From assembly GCA_001579985.1 (NCBI GenBank), contig LRSR01001242.1, positions 1-64,000 of the forward strand: a DNA stretch of 64,000 bases, written 5' to 3'. The position numbers and the translations under genes were made by a program. Each line of letters starts with the position of its first letter. Positions within the stretch are counted from its first letter, which is position 1. The notes beneath the pieces are model-generated. The model saw nothing but the letters and a program-made list of their open reading frames with translations, did no database searches and was not told the DNA's origin. Origin of the DNA: Hypsibius dujardini. Its lineage: Eukaryota; Tardigrada; Eutardigrada; Parachela; Hypsibiidae. Of this stretch, positions 44,740 to 55,439 are shown piece after piece.

Positions 44740-45330
44740 GTATCGCACGACGGTGTCTTCAGTTCCCGGCCTTTTTGAACGAGTTTATGATCCCCATAAA
44801 GCCGGCTACGCCACATGACGTTCTCCTTGTAAGCGCGTTCACGCACACACGACTACTTGAGGTTGTTGAAGTAAAATCGTAAATGAAGGATGAGAAAGGC
44901 CGAAAAAGAGGAGGAGGGGTGAGAGCTGGAATGCCGAGCTGAAAAGAGAAGGGATTTAAACTTAGATACATGAAACAATGGGGCGATAGACAGACAAACA
45001 GACAGACAAAGAGACAGACAAACAGGCAGATAAATACACAAGCAGAGGGACGGACAGACAGACAAGCAGACAGACAAACACACGGAGACAGACAGACAAA
45101 TGGACTGACAGACTGACAACTATCCAGTTCCAATTTTTGGTTTTAACAGGAGCCTTGTTTTTATTGGGATGCAGCACCAACGCAATTTTCCGGTACTGTT
45201 TCTTCAAGACCACCTCCGAAAAAGAATCCTACTCCATGAAGAGCAACTGAAAGAATGTGATGCATTTTTTCACTCGCAGCACGGTTTGAAGCTGTCCTCG
45301 GAACAGCCTTCATCAGATTCAGAACGAGGT
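44740..45330 (-). pseudogene. DNAJB12/14-like pseudogene (U2)
   Basis: The J-domain first-half exon (about 45330-45147) reads LKKQYRKIALVLHP, followed by NKNKAP; HPD has become HPN and the usual donor after GCTCCTG is lost. The membrane/C-terminal exon (44938-44740) keeps only its ends: an internal deletion removes the middle of DUF1977, and a TAG replaces Glu before SCVRERAYKENVMWR. The middle J exon is absent. A microsatellite fills the space between. Confidence 0.7.
44983..45119. repeat. (CAGA)n-type microsatellite in the U2 DNAJB12-like copy
   Basis: Interrupted gacagacaaacagacag units, preceded by 'acatgaaacaatggggcgat'. Matching words precede the microsatellites at 40886 and 63530. Confidence 0.9.
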
Positions 45331-45719
45331 CGGAACTCTGTATACTCTAGACTGGCCTACTTGTTTTTAATACTCTTTTTTGTTTGCTGGCCGCCGGCTC
45401 CTGCTGAGATGTGCCATTTTCCAGTTTTTAAACTTCGTCCAATAAACCTTAACAGGGATAGAGATAGATAAATGCTAAAGCAAAGCGGTATTTGTAATTT
45501 GTTTTAATTATTTTCAAAATGCATCTTTTGATAACTGAAGATTTAACAAGACATGTGCTTTTTCCGACGGCTAGTCGGTGAAAGCACATGTAGGCCCCGC
45601 ACCTTTAGAAGGTTAGGGGGATCCAATAACATGTACTGTGTTTGTCCGACCTTTTGTCGGTACCTATATTACGAATAATGAGGAACAAACAAACATTTTG
45701 TTAATGATGAACAGTGAAA
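45331..45719. other. No gene; short tcggt palindromes
   Basis: It contains inverted words such as 'acatgtgctttttccgac' and 'tcggtgaaagcacatgt' around 45553-45590, forming a hairpin at the edge of the rDNA-like block. Confidence 0.4.
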
Positions 45720-45935
45720 AGTAAACACAAGTGAAAATTATATTATTTCAAATATGGACAGTAATTAATAAAAGAACAAAGGGTAATATTTCAAATATGA
45801 ACAGTAATAAGTAAGTGAATAAAAGGGTATTTTATTGGATTTTTAGCAAAATGTATAAAAAGGTATTATTTGAAATATGAACAGTTATAAATGAATAAAA
45901 TGGTATTATTTGAAATATGAATAGTAATAAGGGAA
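45720..45935. repeat. ~38 bp minisatellite, left block
   Basis: Units like 'tattatttgaaatatgaaca' and 'gtaataagtgaataaaaggg' repeat four to five times, directly beyond the 3' end of the 28S pseudogene. The same unit occurs in the same orientation at 56260-56520. An origin as rDNA intergenic-spacer subrepeats is the likely explanation. Confidence 0.75.
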
Positions 45936-45989
45936 ATAGAAAAAGCTTTAAAACCGGAAGACGTGTCCGTCTAATGCGGACAAATCTTC

Positions 45990-46443
45990 CGGTCGAAGGA
46001 TGAGTCTCAACAGAATTCCTGACAGGTACTTAGGTCGTCTACCGACGAATTTTCGTCTTCACGTTTATCTGGTGTGTGACCAGAAGCCGGCCGAGCTAGC
46101 GTAGTTACATCGCTAGTTCGGCGCAAAGCTCCATCAGTGTGGCATAGCACGGCTCTGCGGTGAAGCTGAGCGCATTTTTGCCGAACAACAAGAAGGCGCC
46201 AAAGTGTCGTTGCAGATCTGGACGGGATGCTGACTTAGAGGCGTTCAGTCATAGTCCCATGAATGGTAGCTTCGCACCATTGGCCGCTCGACCAAGCACG
46301 TGTGCCAAATGTCCGAACCTGCGGTTTCTCTCGTACTGAGCAGGATTGCCATTGCAACAACCAGTCATCAGTAGGATAAAACTAATTTGTTTCACGACGG
46401 TCTAAACCCAGTTCACGTTCCCTGTTAGCGGGCGACAGCTGCA

Positions 46444-46476
<33 letters not shown>

Positions 46477-46511
46477 AAAAAAAACGACGTCGCTATGAAC
46501 GCTTGGCCGCT

Positions 46512-46555
<44 letters not shown>

Positions 46556-46615
46556 TAAAACTTTTAGAGTCAACGGGATTGATAGGCCACGCTTTCACGG
46601 TTTATTTTGAAAAAC
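45990..46615 (-). pseudogene. 28S rRNA 3'-end pseudogene
   Basis: On the minus strand the highly conserved 28S 3' region is clear: 'gtgtcagaaaagttaccaca', 'ggcttgtagcggccaagcgt', 'catagcgacgtcg', 'gggtttagaccgtcgtgaaa', 'ctcagtacgagagaaaccgc', 'caatggtgcgaagctaccat', 'tatgactgaacgcctc'. It is not functional. About 20 conserved nucleotides are missing between 'attgtgatgcag' and 'taacagggaacgtgaact', and the sarcin-ricin loop has a substitution (gagag|a instead of gagag|g). The gene is cut at its 5' side at about 46615. The last ~200 bp, towards 45990, is the less conserved 3' tail, so that edge is approximate. Confidence 0.85.
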
Positions 46616-46930
46616 AGACAACAGAACTCCAACAGCCTAGCAAAACTTCGACAGTAAGACTATGCTGTGAACAAATGAAGAAGACTGAACATACCTTACC
46701 GCCCGACACAACGTTTAACAAAGAAAATACTGAATTGTGACCAAACCAAATTTCAAATCACACAAATAAATAAAGAATGAACTGAAATATGTACGCTGGT
46801 CATTAAAAAACCGTTAACTAAAAGTCGTCCGCAATGCTGTAGCTCCAGCGTTTGTTTAATGGGTACTCGGTGGCACTGATTTCGGCAACGGAGCGTAACA
46901 TGCGGGCGCGAGACGCTAACGACCACTTCG
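46616..46930. other. Junction between 28S pseudogene and Helitron
   Basis: No gene or rRNA similarity is seen. It probably includes the 3' end of the Helitron, but I cannot fix the terminus. Confidence 0.4.
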
Positions 46931-46934
46931 CAGG

Positions 46935-47834
46935 TCAGTCGGCATCACGTCCACGGACGGGGTGCGTCTCGAGTTCGGCAGCGATGTCGGATAGGTTGAA
47001 ATCCGATGATAAAGCAGGTTCTTCCAAGTCGTAGCAGGCCGGTGGCAGGTCGGCATACGGCTCAATGACGAGAACGGATTGTTCTGTCAAATTCCTTGAC
47101 GGTTGAAAGGGCTCTTCCTCCTCAAACTGCTCGTCCCAGTCGTCGTGATCCACGATAATTTGATGTCGTCTACCGACAGAATAGACAAGCTCGATATCAC
47201 TCCCATCCCCCGCGGCATCTTGACTGACCAGATCCATCAAGGATGATTCCAGCTGTCCGCAAGGATAATCGACAAGGACACGCGATTCCTATTCGTTTGA
47301 GATATCAGAGAGCAGCGTTCGATCAGTCTCTGAAATCGGAAAGAAAAACGCATGTTTATATGGTCACTCGAATAGAATTGTCCTAATGTCACAGTAGCCT
47401 CCAGTACCTTTTTTAGGAGAGAGCAAAGTGCACTGCTTCTTTGGGTTTGGGGAAACCTCAGTGGGTGACATGGAACGTTTCCGCCCACTTGACATCTGGA
47501 CGGGCGTTCGCTTGAGAGTTGTAATCCGCTTTGGAGGATCCCTGACGGATGTAGAGAGATGGGAGACCGTCCGTTTTTGGGATGCCCTTGGGAAGCCGTT
47601 GTCGTCTTCGTCGGAACTCACATAACCCCAGTATAACCGGCTGCCCACACTAATGTCGTAACGTCTAGTGACAGTAAACTCCGGGGACTCTCTCAGGGAC
47701 CAGTGTCGCGGAAGATCGCCGACATACTGCGCAAATCGCCGCTCACCCAGCAGCATGATGCAAAAAGACCTCCTCCCTGAGGTTTGGTACTCCTCCGCCG
47801 GAAAAAAACGCCTTATGCGGACACTCGCTCTCAT
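46935..47834 (-). CDS. Helitron C-terminal region
   Basis: Two open segments (47834-47364 and 47240-46935), probably joined by splicing. The first has IMLLGERRFAQYVGDLPRHW, then a Ser/Lys/Arg-rich stretch (TLKRTPVQMSSGRKR). The second is acidic (WDEQFEEEEPF). They follow the second OTU segment. No known domain. Confidence 0.45.
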
Positions 47835-47889
47835 GAGCAGCTCGGGCTAACGTCTGAAAGTTATTTAATTTAGAACGGCCGAACAAGAG

Positions 47890-48352
47890 GAATCAGAAAG
47901 CTTGACACACCTGGAAGAGGTTAAGCTTGTCAAGAAACCGAGGATCCTCTCGCTTGACAGGTCCGTACAAGAAGATTTTCCGCTGCGCGGCGAGTGCAAT
48001 AGACTTGATGTTGTACGCATTTCCCCATCCGTTGTCGAAGTTAGGGGAACTGTTGGAGGTATGGTGAATCATCTCCGGAAGGGAAAAAACTTCCTTCATG
48101 CTATGCAGCCGACGGTAGGTGAAGGCCAAATAATGTGTAAGACAAGGCACGGAAGAGACAATGCCCGTCGCCCAAGGTTGTCAGAAGCAGGTGGCATTTT
48201 TGCATCCACAGCACCATGGCTTCTAGAGCTGCTTTATCAATCTGCTGCTTTTGCGTGATGATATTGAAGTACGCGGCGGACTCCTGCACCTTTCGGCGAA
48301 TGCTATCAAGAACGTCCGCAAACCCGCGACGTATTTGAGAAAAGTGATACAC
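47890..48352 (-). CDS. Helitron second OTU-like segment
   Basis: LLTTLGDGHCLFRALSYTLF carries the OTU Asp-Gly-X-Cys motif (DGHC). It is followed in another frame by WGNAYNIKSIALAAQRKIFL, which matches the later strand of OTU folds. The pieces are interrupted by a stop or intron near 48105. No catalytic His was identified with confidence. Confidence 0.55.
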
Positions 48353-48382
48353 GTTTTATACATTGCAACTAAATAGCCCGCA

Positions 48383-50091
48383 CTAACACACCTCAGAAAC
48401 TGTACACATGTATTCAACCTCATTGATGACTGACGACCGAGCATCAACCGATGACGGCAGCGGAAGAAGGTGAATCGCAGCCAACACTGCCAGCAGATCA
48501 CCATCCTCTGCAACGCTACAGGATTCCATTATCAGCAACTCGGGGTTAAATTCGTCAACGAAATCCTCTTCGTCCTCCGGATCAATTTCGGGGGGAACTA
48601 TGAAACTGGCCGTGCCGGCGTTTTTTGTTGGCCGCGCAGTTTGCAGCCCTATCTTCTTGAAGCCGGGCTTGGGATAGGGCACAAATGGCAGCGCTGCCCT
48701 CCTTCGCTTTTCATCCCACCCCCTACCGATGTCGTGGATGTCCATCCACAATAGAAGCTGCTTCAGTTGAGGCAGGAGAAAGTAATGTTCCTTCTTTCCA
48801 ATGGACAGGAAATATAACTGCTGGAAGCCAGTTGCCCGTGAGCAGGCGGTGTATCCACCACCAGAAAAAACCTGGCGCTCACCGTCATAGACGCAGGGCG
48901 TGAGTGACTGACCCTGCGCCTTGTGGCCCGTGCAACCGTAGGCGAGGTCGAAAGTAAACTGCCACCGCTGCGACTTGGGTCCTCGAATATTAGGCAGGTC
49001 ATGTTGAAGTTGTTTGAAAGGCAGGCGCCGTTTGGGATGACTCTGCATGTAGACGATGATGCAGTCATCAATCAGTTCCTCCACGATGCAAATGGCGCCG
49101 TTGACCCAACCAAAGTTTGCTTGCCCGTTTGGAAGGTTGCGAAGCAGCATCAGCTTGGTGCCGACTTTCAAGCTGAAACACGCCGCTAGAATCCTCCTCC
49201 GCTTCCCCTGAGCGCAAAGTATTCCCTGGAGAGCGCCGACGTAACAAAGTCTCCATTCGCTTCCCTGTCGACTGCCCGATAGTGGGATAAGTGGAATCGG
49301 CCGAGCACTTCCACGTTGTAGGCGTTCTTTTCCTTCCGGAAAGGAAAAAGCACCGCTCCACGCGTCATGTCCAGTTCAATCAACCTCTCGCGGGTGATGA
49401 GGCGTTTTGCTAACATCTGCATGTCGGCATCGGTGAGGTTCCCCAGGCGCATACGGTTGAGCAGCTCGATGAAAGGGGTATCACTCTGGCGCTTCACTTC
49501 GCGGAGCACAACCACCTGGAAAATGCTGAACTGGTCTTCTCGCCAGATATGCTTTCCCACAGCTTGAAGCTCCACTGGATCTCCAAGGAGTGTGAGGGAT
49601 TTGCCAGCAAATGGAGTGCCATTGTTTTGGTTATTGAACTTTCGCAATGTCTCGTCCAGCATCATGAGTGCCTCACTGGGCATCATGCTGACCTCGTCAA
49701 CAAAGACGACTTGCGTGCCTGACAGCGCTTTCGCTTGAAAGGTGCCATGCTGGATTCGTGAGTTGAATTCAAAGTCCATGCCGAGAAAGCTGTGAAATGG
49801 GCGGCCGCCGATGAGATGAGCAGCAATGCCGGTGGTGGCACACTTGGCAAATGTGATGTGTCTGTCACGCAGCCAAGCCACTAAAGCCTTCAAAAGATAG
49901 CTCTTCCCGACTCCTGCCCCGCCAGTGATCAGAAGGCGGACCGGTTGACCTGCCTCCCACTTGTCCGTGGCGTAAGTGAAAGCGGAGCGTTGAGAAGGTG
50001 TCATGTTGGTCAAGAAATCTTCGAGCGGAATGGTTCTGTCATTAAGACGACAAAATGTGACTATAACAACCTGAAAAAACTTGATAGGCAC
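48383..50091 (-). CDS. Helitron PIF1-family helicase
   Basis: The first part (50091-49186) has Walker A GGAGVGKS (residues 57-64), Walker B VVFVDE (128-133) and motif III LLGDPVELQ (168-176). The second part (49171-48383) has VGTKLMLLRNLPNGQANFGW, then GCTGHKAQGQSL and YTACSRATGFQQLYFLS, the PIF1 motifs V and VI. The frame shifts near 49200 between the two. It is a 5'-3' helicase that unwinds DNA for rolling-circle transposition. A likely intron (GGA|GTAAGTG ... tttttcag) precedes it near 50070. Confidence 0.85.
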
Positions 50092-50165
50092 TTACTCCAT
50101 TTCCTTTTCTATTTTGGCAGCGTCAGCGGCAGCTTGTGCAATGACGTCTTCCCTGGCCTTCCGAA

Positions 50166-51136
50166 TTACTCGGTGGGCCGGAGCCAAGATTCCAAAAGGC
50201 CGTCAATGTCGGGATCCTCTAGCCACCCTTGCTCCTTGAAACGTTCCACCATTTCTCGGAGCCGAAGATCGCCGAATCTTTCCATCGCACACTCCTCGAG
50301 GAAATGCAGTGCTTCCGCGCCCTTCATTACCAGTCCCAAATGAATACATGCAGAGAGGTAGCTCCCGAACTCGGCGATCCAGCCCTCCACTGTAGATCGA
50401 CGAGCCGCTTTGGCCTTCAGAAGCTTAACGAGGCAGTACGACTCCACGTTGCCACCATGCGGAGAATAGTACCGGAAACGGCCAACGGCGTAGCGCGCAG
50501 GGTTTACTCGCCGGACCCATTTCCGTTTCGCAGCAGTTTGGTCGACGAAAAACTTCGAGTTATCTTTCCGCATAATCTCCTCTTCATCATCCCGAGCATA
50601 TTCATTTGGCTCATCGGGGACGAGCTTTTTGTCGTACTTGACGTAGTACTGCAAACACACTGTCATTAATCACAAACAAAAAGCACCAAGTGAAAACCAG
50701 AATGTACCTGCTCAAAGTACTGCTGATAAGTGACATCCTCCAGCAATTCGGACCGTGCAAAGTACTTATCCAACTTAGTGTCGTAACAGGGTGAATCGCC
50801 CTTAGCTGCTTCTCTGTGCTTCTTCTTCATGACAACACGGCTCGCCTGGACGAGGTCGACTGGGAAGAAGATGATTTCGCGGCTGCAACCAACTTGAGGA
50901 TAGCCGAAACACAGCATGACGGCCTCCAGGATGTTAACGACGCGCAACTTGAGAAATCTCTTGACGTCGCTGTCGTCTTTAGTCAGCCAACCGTAAGGGA
51001 ATTTTTCAGGAGGAGGCTCGTCGGGTTGGTCAGAAAGAACAGGCCGAGCACTTGCCGAACTGTCCTTACTGTTCGCGGGCACCACAGCGGCATTCAACGG
51101 GGGAACACGTTTCTGGCCACCCAGCGCTAGACACAA
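50166..51136 (-). CDS. Helitron Rep-helicase linker region
   Basis: The segment at 51136-50710 holds RFLKLRVVNILEAVMLCFGY, equivalent to the R..G..EA.WR.LGFP block after Rep in Helitrons. After an intron (GAGCAG|GTACAT ... gtttgcag) comes YYVKYDKKLVPDE, then RYAVGRFRYYSPHGGNVESY and CLVKLLK, the usual block before the helicase. A frame break near 50165 separates it from IRKAREDVIAQAAADAAKIE. Confidence 0.65.
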
Positions 51137-51239
51137 AAAGATAACATTTGAAAAATGGGTCGACCGTCCGTTTATAGTAAAAACAGAACCGTCCGCTTAT
51201 AATAAAAATAAAACCGTACTGGGAAAAGTCTTCACTAGC

Positions 51240-52286
51240 TGGATGTCTTCTGCGGATTCGCACTTTGCGATGTATTTCGCCAAGTACATTTCCCAGCCGT
51301 GTTTGGTGACGCGCTGAACGTTGACGTGACCTTGCCAGTAAAGCAAAAGTTCCAGGACCTAGGGGGAAACGGAGACGTCCTCGATGTCAGAGCGTGGATA
51401 TTCGTACCGGATGCCCGTCATATCTAGCCGCTCCTCGGAACACAAAGCAAAAGGGAAGCCGTATTTGGAGTTCTTAAGACGGGTTCCGCCAGGTCCACGG
51501 AGGCAGCGACTGTCGAGACAGTGGTGAATCTGAATAATCAGCACCGCTTCTCGCCATAAATCAGTCATCGGATGGGGTTTCGTTTGATCGTTGGGGTCTT
51601 TGAAACGCGGTTTTTCAGCCGAGATCTTCTGCTCATTCGGCGCCGTCTCCTCATCCCACCATATGACCATATGAATGTGAATGCCGCGATTTTATTATTC
51701 CATTCGGAACCACCAGTCCCTCACCCGTCCTAAGACGTTGTTTTCCGTTCGAATGAAGCGGTCTGTGAAACCCTCAAAACGCAGGAAAAATGCCTCAACC
51801 ATTTCCACCGGAAAGTGCACACCGTGTATTTTCTCTGTAGCAAATTGAGCAAAACAGTCAAAAATTATGGATCGTGAAAGACCTGTTTAAGCGCATACTT
51901 AGTTCGTTAACCTTCTCCTTCAATTTTGGATCTTCTTTCGTGCAATTGGGATTGAACTTAGACGTGGGAATGGTTCTCGAACGCTTCCGCCAAGGACGGT
52001 CGTGTTTGCGTGCTTGGGGTCGTTCACCGGGCATCTCATTTGGTTGCGTACAAGCAAGCAACTCCAACCAGTCGTCGTTCTGTGTGAGGGTGATGAAACG
52101 GGCAGGTTCTGCTAAATGCTTGGCCAGAACTTTGAGGTCGAGACATTTGGAAAACATGAATGGCTTGCTGTTGGGCAGGTTGGCGGGCATGTTCCTCTCG
52201 AAGCGTTTGTAGGGATCCTTCTCCTGTCTTTCTATGTCTTCTTTGGATAAAGGATTAACCAGATCGACAACCTTGACGGTGTTCAT
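51240..52286 (-). CDS. Helitron Rep (HUH/Y2 endonuclease) region
   Basis: PARFITLTQNDDWLEL is the start of the Helitron Rep core. GRVRDWWFRME leads to HIHMVIWW, the HUH metal-binding motif at about 51666. YLAKYIAK at about 51270 supplies the two catalytic tyrosines, spaced Y-x3-Y. Two adjacent stop codons lie between the RME and HIH blocks, so this copy cannot make an active endonuclease. In a working element this protein nicks and joins single DNA strands. Confidence 0.75.
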
Positions 52287-52450
52287 GTTTTAATTGAGGA
52301 TCTGTTCTTTGATCAGCTGATCGGTTTGATAGAAGATCCACGCGGGCTCATCACGGAAAGCAGGATGGATTTCAAACACTCAACGACGTCAAGCCTCAAA
52401 TCAGTGTAAAAAAAGAGGCCAAATATTACCATCAGCAGTCGATATTTGAC

Positions 52451-53685
52451 CTAATTGCGCCGACTCCAACCAGCTGCAGCAGCAGTTTTTTGATAAAATC
52501 CGGTACCCTGCCAGAAGATATGCGCCCAGACCTTTTCCTCCAAGTACTCTGACCCGTAAGCAACTCGCACTATATCTGGCACGCCGCTGTTCTTCGGATG
52601 CACGATGCCGTAGTTCACCTCATTCATCGGGTGGTCTGCTGCAGCGATTTCTCCATAGAGCGGAAGCAGTACCATCTCTTCAACCGCTCCAACCACATCA
52701 GCGGCAGTCTTTTTCGGATCGGCTGGGCGGGAAACAAATCCACCAATAGTTTACGATAACAGAATACGAATAACTTCCCAATCCATCGCGAATGATTGAA
52801 CGAGGCACGCACCTTGACTGATTGAACTCCTTCATTCGGAATTAATTGGTAGAGAGTATCGCACTGCGCATACAGACTCTTGAAGAGGTGGTTATGTTCC
52901 CGGAATAAACTGATTGCGTTCTTGATTACGAGCTGGTCCAACGCGCTTTGTGTCAATCTCAGTTCATCCCCCGTCTGCACGTCCTCCGTAATTGCAGCTG
53001 GCTTCTTCTCAAACATGATGGCAAACATGTCCATGTAATGTGAGGCTAACTTCGGGAGGATGTTGACTTCCCCGTGCCGGTGCTCGAAGGTTCTGTCCAA
53101 CGTCTTCTTGGTCCGCACGTAGAAGAGTCCGCATGGTTGAATCTGACCCTTGACGTACCCGTTAAGGCAACGCAAAGCCTAAAAAACAACCCTTTCAATT
53201 CCAATAAAACTGAGAAAGCAATTTAGCCTTACATCTGACTCGGGACGTAGCTCCGCTCGGTCAGACATGGTGATGTCGAACAACTTGAGCGGAGTGTCAC
53301 CACTTAGAAGATTGGGATTCTTCCGGCAACGCTCGCAAATAAAAAAAGTTTCAAGTCGTCTGTCGACACCCTGCACCGCCACGTAATTGACATTAACCAG
53401 ATACGCCGCATCGTAATGCTGCTCAATCGGCACCGCTGACTCCATGGTTTCCTCATTCTCTAGCGGCTGATCCGGCGGAAAGGTGGCGACTTGACGGTGC
53501 TCCTTCTTGCGAATCATTCGAAAGCAGTTGAAACAAACGGCTTCGAAAAGGGGACGTGTGGAAATGTCGTACCCATACTGCCAATACTTCATGATATCCT
53601 CCAACCTCCTACTTGAGGCTGGGGTTGAAGGGATTGGAAGCCAAACATAATGAAGGCTGTAAAGCTGGCCTACTACCTGCAACAT
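52451..53685 (-). CDS. Helitron N-terminal helitron-like region
   Basis: 53685-53221 and 53160-52624 are joined by a short intron (CAGAT|GTAAGG ... gttttttag) within SDALRCLNGYVKG. It has a CxxC pair (CFNCFRMIRKKE) and a second (FICERCRKN), then TLDRTFEHRHGEVN. After a frame change comes MNEVNYGIVHPKNSGVP. Cys pairs upstream of Rep are typical of Helitron proteins. Confidence 0.6.
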
Positions 53686-53733
53686 TGCTCCCTTTCACAC
53701 ACAAGTTAACATCGAGTATGTGGAAGCTATTTC

Positions 53734-54471
53734 CTACCTGATTGGCGGTGAAACCTGGGTATTTCGTTTAGAAAAAACGGGCCACCAGTTTGAGGGAGTT
53801 CCCTTGGCATCCGCCCCTTCCTTACTCATGAATAAGGTGCGATTCAGCCTGTCCTCTGCATCGGCTGTCTGCGCGCACTCCACTAGGAAGCTGTTGGCAT
53901 CAAGTTGCCATAAAAGAACAGGATTGTCCCCAGCAGGAAGTTGAGCGCCCTTTTTGATGTCATAAAAACGAGTCCGGATGGAGTTGTCGGCCAAGGCACA
54001 CTCCGGATGAAATGATCGAAAACGTCTCAGGATTTCAGACCACACCTCGCCGTTTTGTGCTGTGATTTCTGCCACCAAACCACCGAGGCACTGTTTGGAC
54101 TCGTCCGTCCACGCAAACTTTGCAACACTTTTTTTCTGCAAAAGCTGAGCTACGACTTTATAAGATAAACAGAAATCGGAATCAAGAAAGCAATTTCAAC
54201 ATAACCAAGCCATACCGCGGTCAGTGTTTGCTGAGATCGAAATTGAAGTCGCCGGACAAAAACTCGATATTCTTTCCCGTTCCTTGGCGAAGTCAAAATA
54301 CCGTCTGAGCAAAATGCCCAGCATCTGCTGGAAGTCCGGATAATGATTTTGGAACATCTCGAGCAGTTTCGCTTTCAATGCTTTGCCCTTGCATACTCTT
54401 CCTGCTTCCCGATAGCAGTAAAAAAGAATCTGCTTCTGGACAGCAGTCCAAGGAAACGGCATGGGTTTCAA
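53734..54471 (-). CDS. Helitron Myb/SANT-like DNA-binding segments
   Basis: Two successive segments. 54471-54196 has PFPWTAVQKQILFYCYREAG and LLRRYFDFAKERE. 54141-53734 has KFAWTDESKQCLGGLVAEI and NSIRTRFYDIKKG. Each begins with an aromatic-Trp-Thr start and contains three predicted helices, like Myb/SANT or MADF domains. They would bind DNA ends. The identification rests on pattern only. Confidence 0.5.
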
Positions 54472-54477
54472 CGGGTT

Positions 54478-55398
54478 TCAACGGCATGGGGGGGGGGTAG
54501 TAGGCACATCCGGAGCCAAAAAAGTGGTGAACTGGGGAGTTTCAGCCACAGCAACGATGGACTTGGGAGGTAAGGATAGACAATGAGTGCTCGGTAGAGT
54601 ATACCGAGAGATTCCTGTTGAGAGCCGCGGAGGCGCAAGTGATTCTGGGGTTGCCGGTTTACCAAGTAACTCATCCGACGGACACTTTGCAGGGAGTGGT
54701 GACTTCAAAAACGGTGCACAGGTGAAAGGTACAGGGATAAACTCGCATCCGGCACTGCCAATTGATTTAACGTGTGCGACAGGTTGCGGTGCTGCTGTTA
54801 ACTCTGAAATGCGGGCAGTGAGAAGGAGATTGCGAACAGCAGCGTGATAATGGTTAGCGTTCTTGTAAATGAGAAGCGCGTACGGTTGGCCAGCAACATC
54901 CCCTCCAACCAGAGCGATTTCCACCCAAGTTGACGTTAACTTCTGGTGGTCATTAACGCGGTCTCCACGGGTATACGTTTCCCAGTGAGCGTGGGAGAAG
55001 GTCCAGATATTAATCTTGAACAACCGGCAGGCAATACCGATGCAGTGCTCGCCACGCCATGCATTGGCGGTGTCGAGATCCCGAAGGAAATAAACGAAGG
55101 TACGATCGTCTGCGTCGTTGTCGGCGGAGATATTGTTGTCAAAAAACTGCATCAGCCAGTCTGGTCTGGTTTCAGCGTAGGAGAGTATTTGAGCCTTGAC
55201 CTCGTCCCAACGGTCTTCAGTTCCGTACAGCAACATAGAGAGTGCCCGGAAAAGACAATTTCCGTCGGGTTCGTAGTTATGATCAATCAACTGGCCAAGT
55301 TCATGCAAAATATCCTCCAGGGGTGCTGAAACTCGGGTGGTCATTTTTCCCCCGACGACACGGGACACGTTATCTGCGTGATAAGTTTTTAGTTGCAC
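54478..55398 (-). CDS. Helitron OTU-family cysteine protease
   Basis: The OTU motif PDGNCLFRAL places Asp45 and Cys48, and ANHYHAAV places the catalytic His183. All three are present, so the protease fold looks complete. OTU proteins cleave ubiquitin; Helitrons of many invertebrates carry one. After residue ~200 the chain is Pro/Ser/Thr-rich and ends at a C-run, where one TGA separates it from the Myb-like segment in the same frame. The start codon at 55398 is not certain. Confidence 0.8.
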   Translation of the reverse strand: MQLKTYHADNVSRVVGGKMTTRVSAPLEDILHELGQLIDHNYEPDGNCLFRALSMLLYGTEDRWDEVKAQILSYAETRPDWLMQFFDNNISADNDADDRTFVYFLRDLDTANAWRGEHCIGIACRLFKINIWTFSHAHWETYTRGDRVNDHQKLTSTWVEIALVGGDVAGQPYALLIYKNANHYHAAVRNLLLTARISELTAAPQPVAHVKSIGSAGCEFIPVPFTCAPFLKSPLPAKCPSDELLGKPATPESLAPPRLSTGISRYTLPSTHCLSLPPKSIVAVAETPQFTTFLAPDVPTTPPPCR

Positions 55399-55439
55399 AT
55401 AGACAAACGTGAGAAGCAGATGTTAAGGAGGAATTGTCG

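Larger units (their letters stand above)
41308..45400 (-). repeat. Segmental duplication unit U2
   Basis: It parallels U1 in order and strand: left boundary words shared with 20600, tandem-kinase gene, shared non-coding stretch (43920-44700), then DNAJB12-like exons. It lacks the piggyBac-like element (single TTAA at 41379) and the 75 bp hairpin. Confidence 0.75.
46900..55400 (-). mobile_element. Helitron with OTU, Myb-like, Rep, PIF1 and second OTU segments
   Basis: All parts are on the minus strand in one order: OTU protease, two Myb/SANT-like segments, Helitron N-terminal region, HUH/Y2 Rep, PIF1 helicase, second OTU, acidic tail. Short introns with consensus signals join several parts (for example 53180, 50690, 50070). 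It is damaged: two stops just before the HUH motif, one TGA between the OTU and Myb segments, and frame breaks near 50165 and 49200. It is otherwise nearly continuous, so it is fairly young. The terminal TC and CTRR ends and 3' hairpin were not identified, so the limits are those of the coding region. Confidence 0.85.

Noticed and set aside
46616-46740. Continuation of 28S rRNA upstream of 46615
   Set aside because: The expected conserved sequence before 'gtgaaagcgtgg' is absent. The similarity stops there.
46935-47488. Plus-strand and alternative frames across the Helitron
   Set aside because: They are shadows of the minus-strand Helitron coding region. Many similar frames from 47.4 to 55.3 kb were dropped for the same reason.
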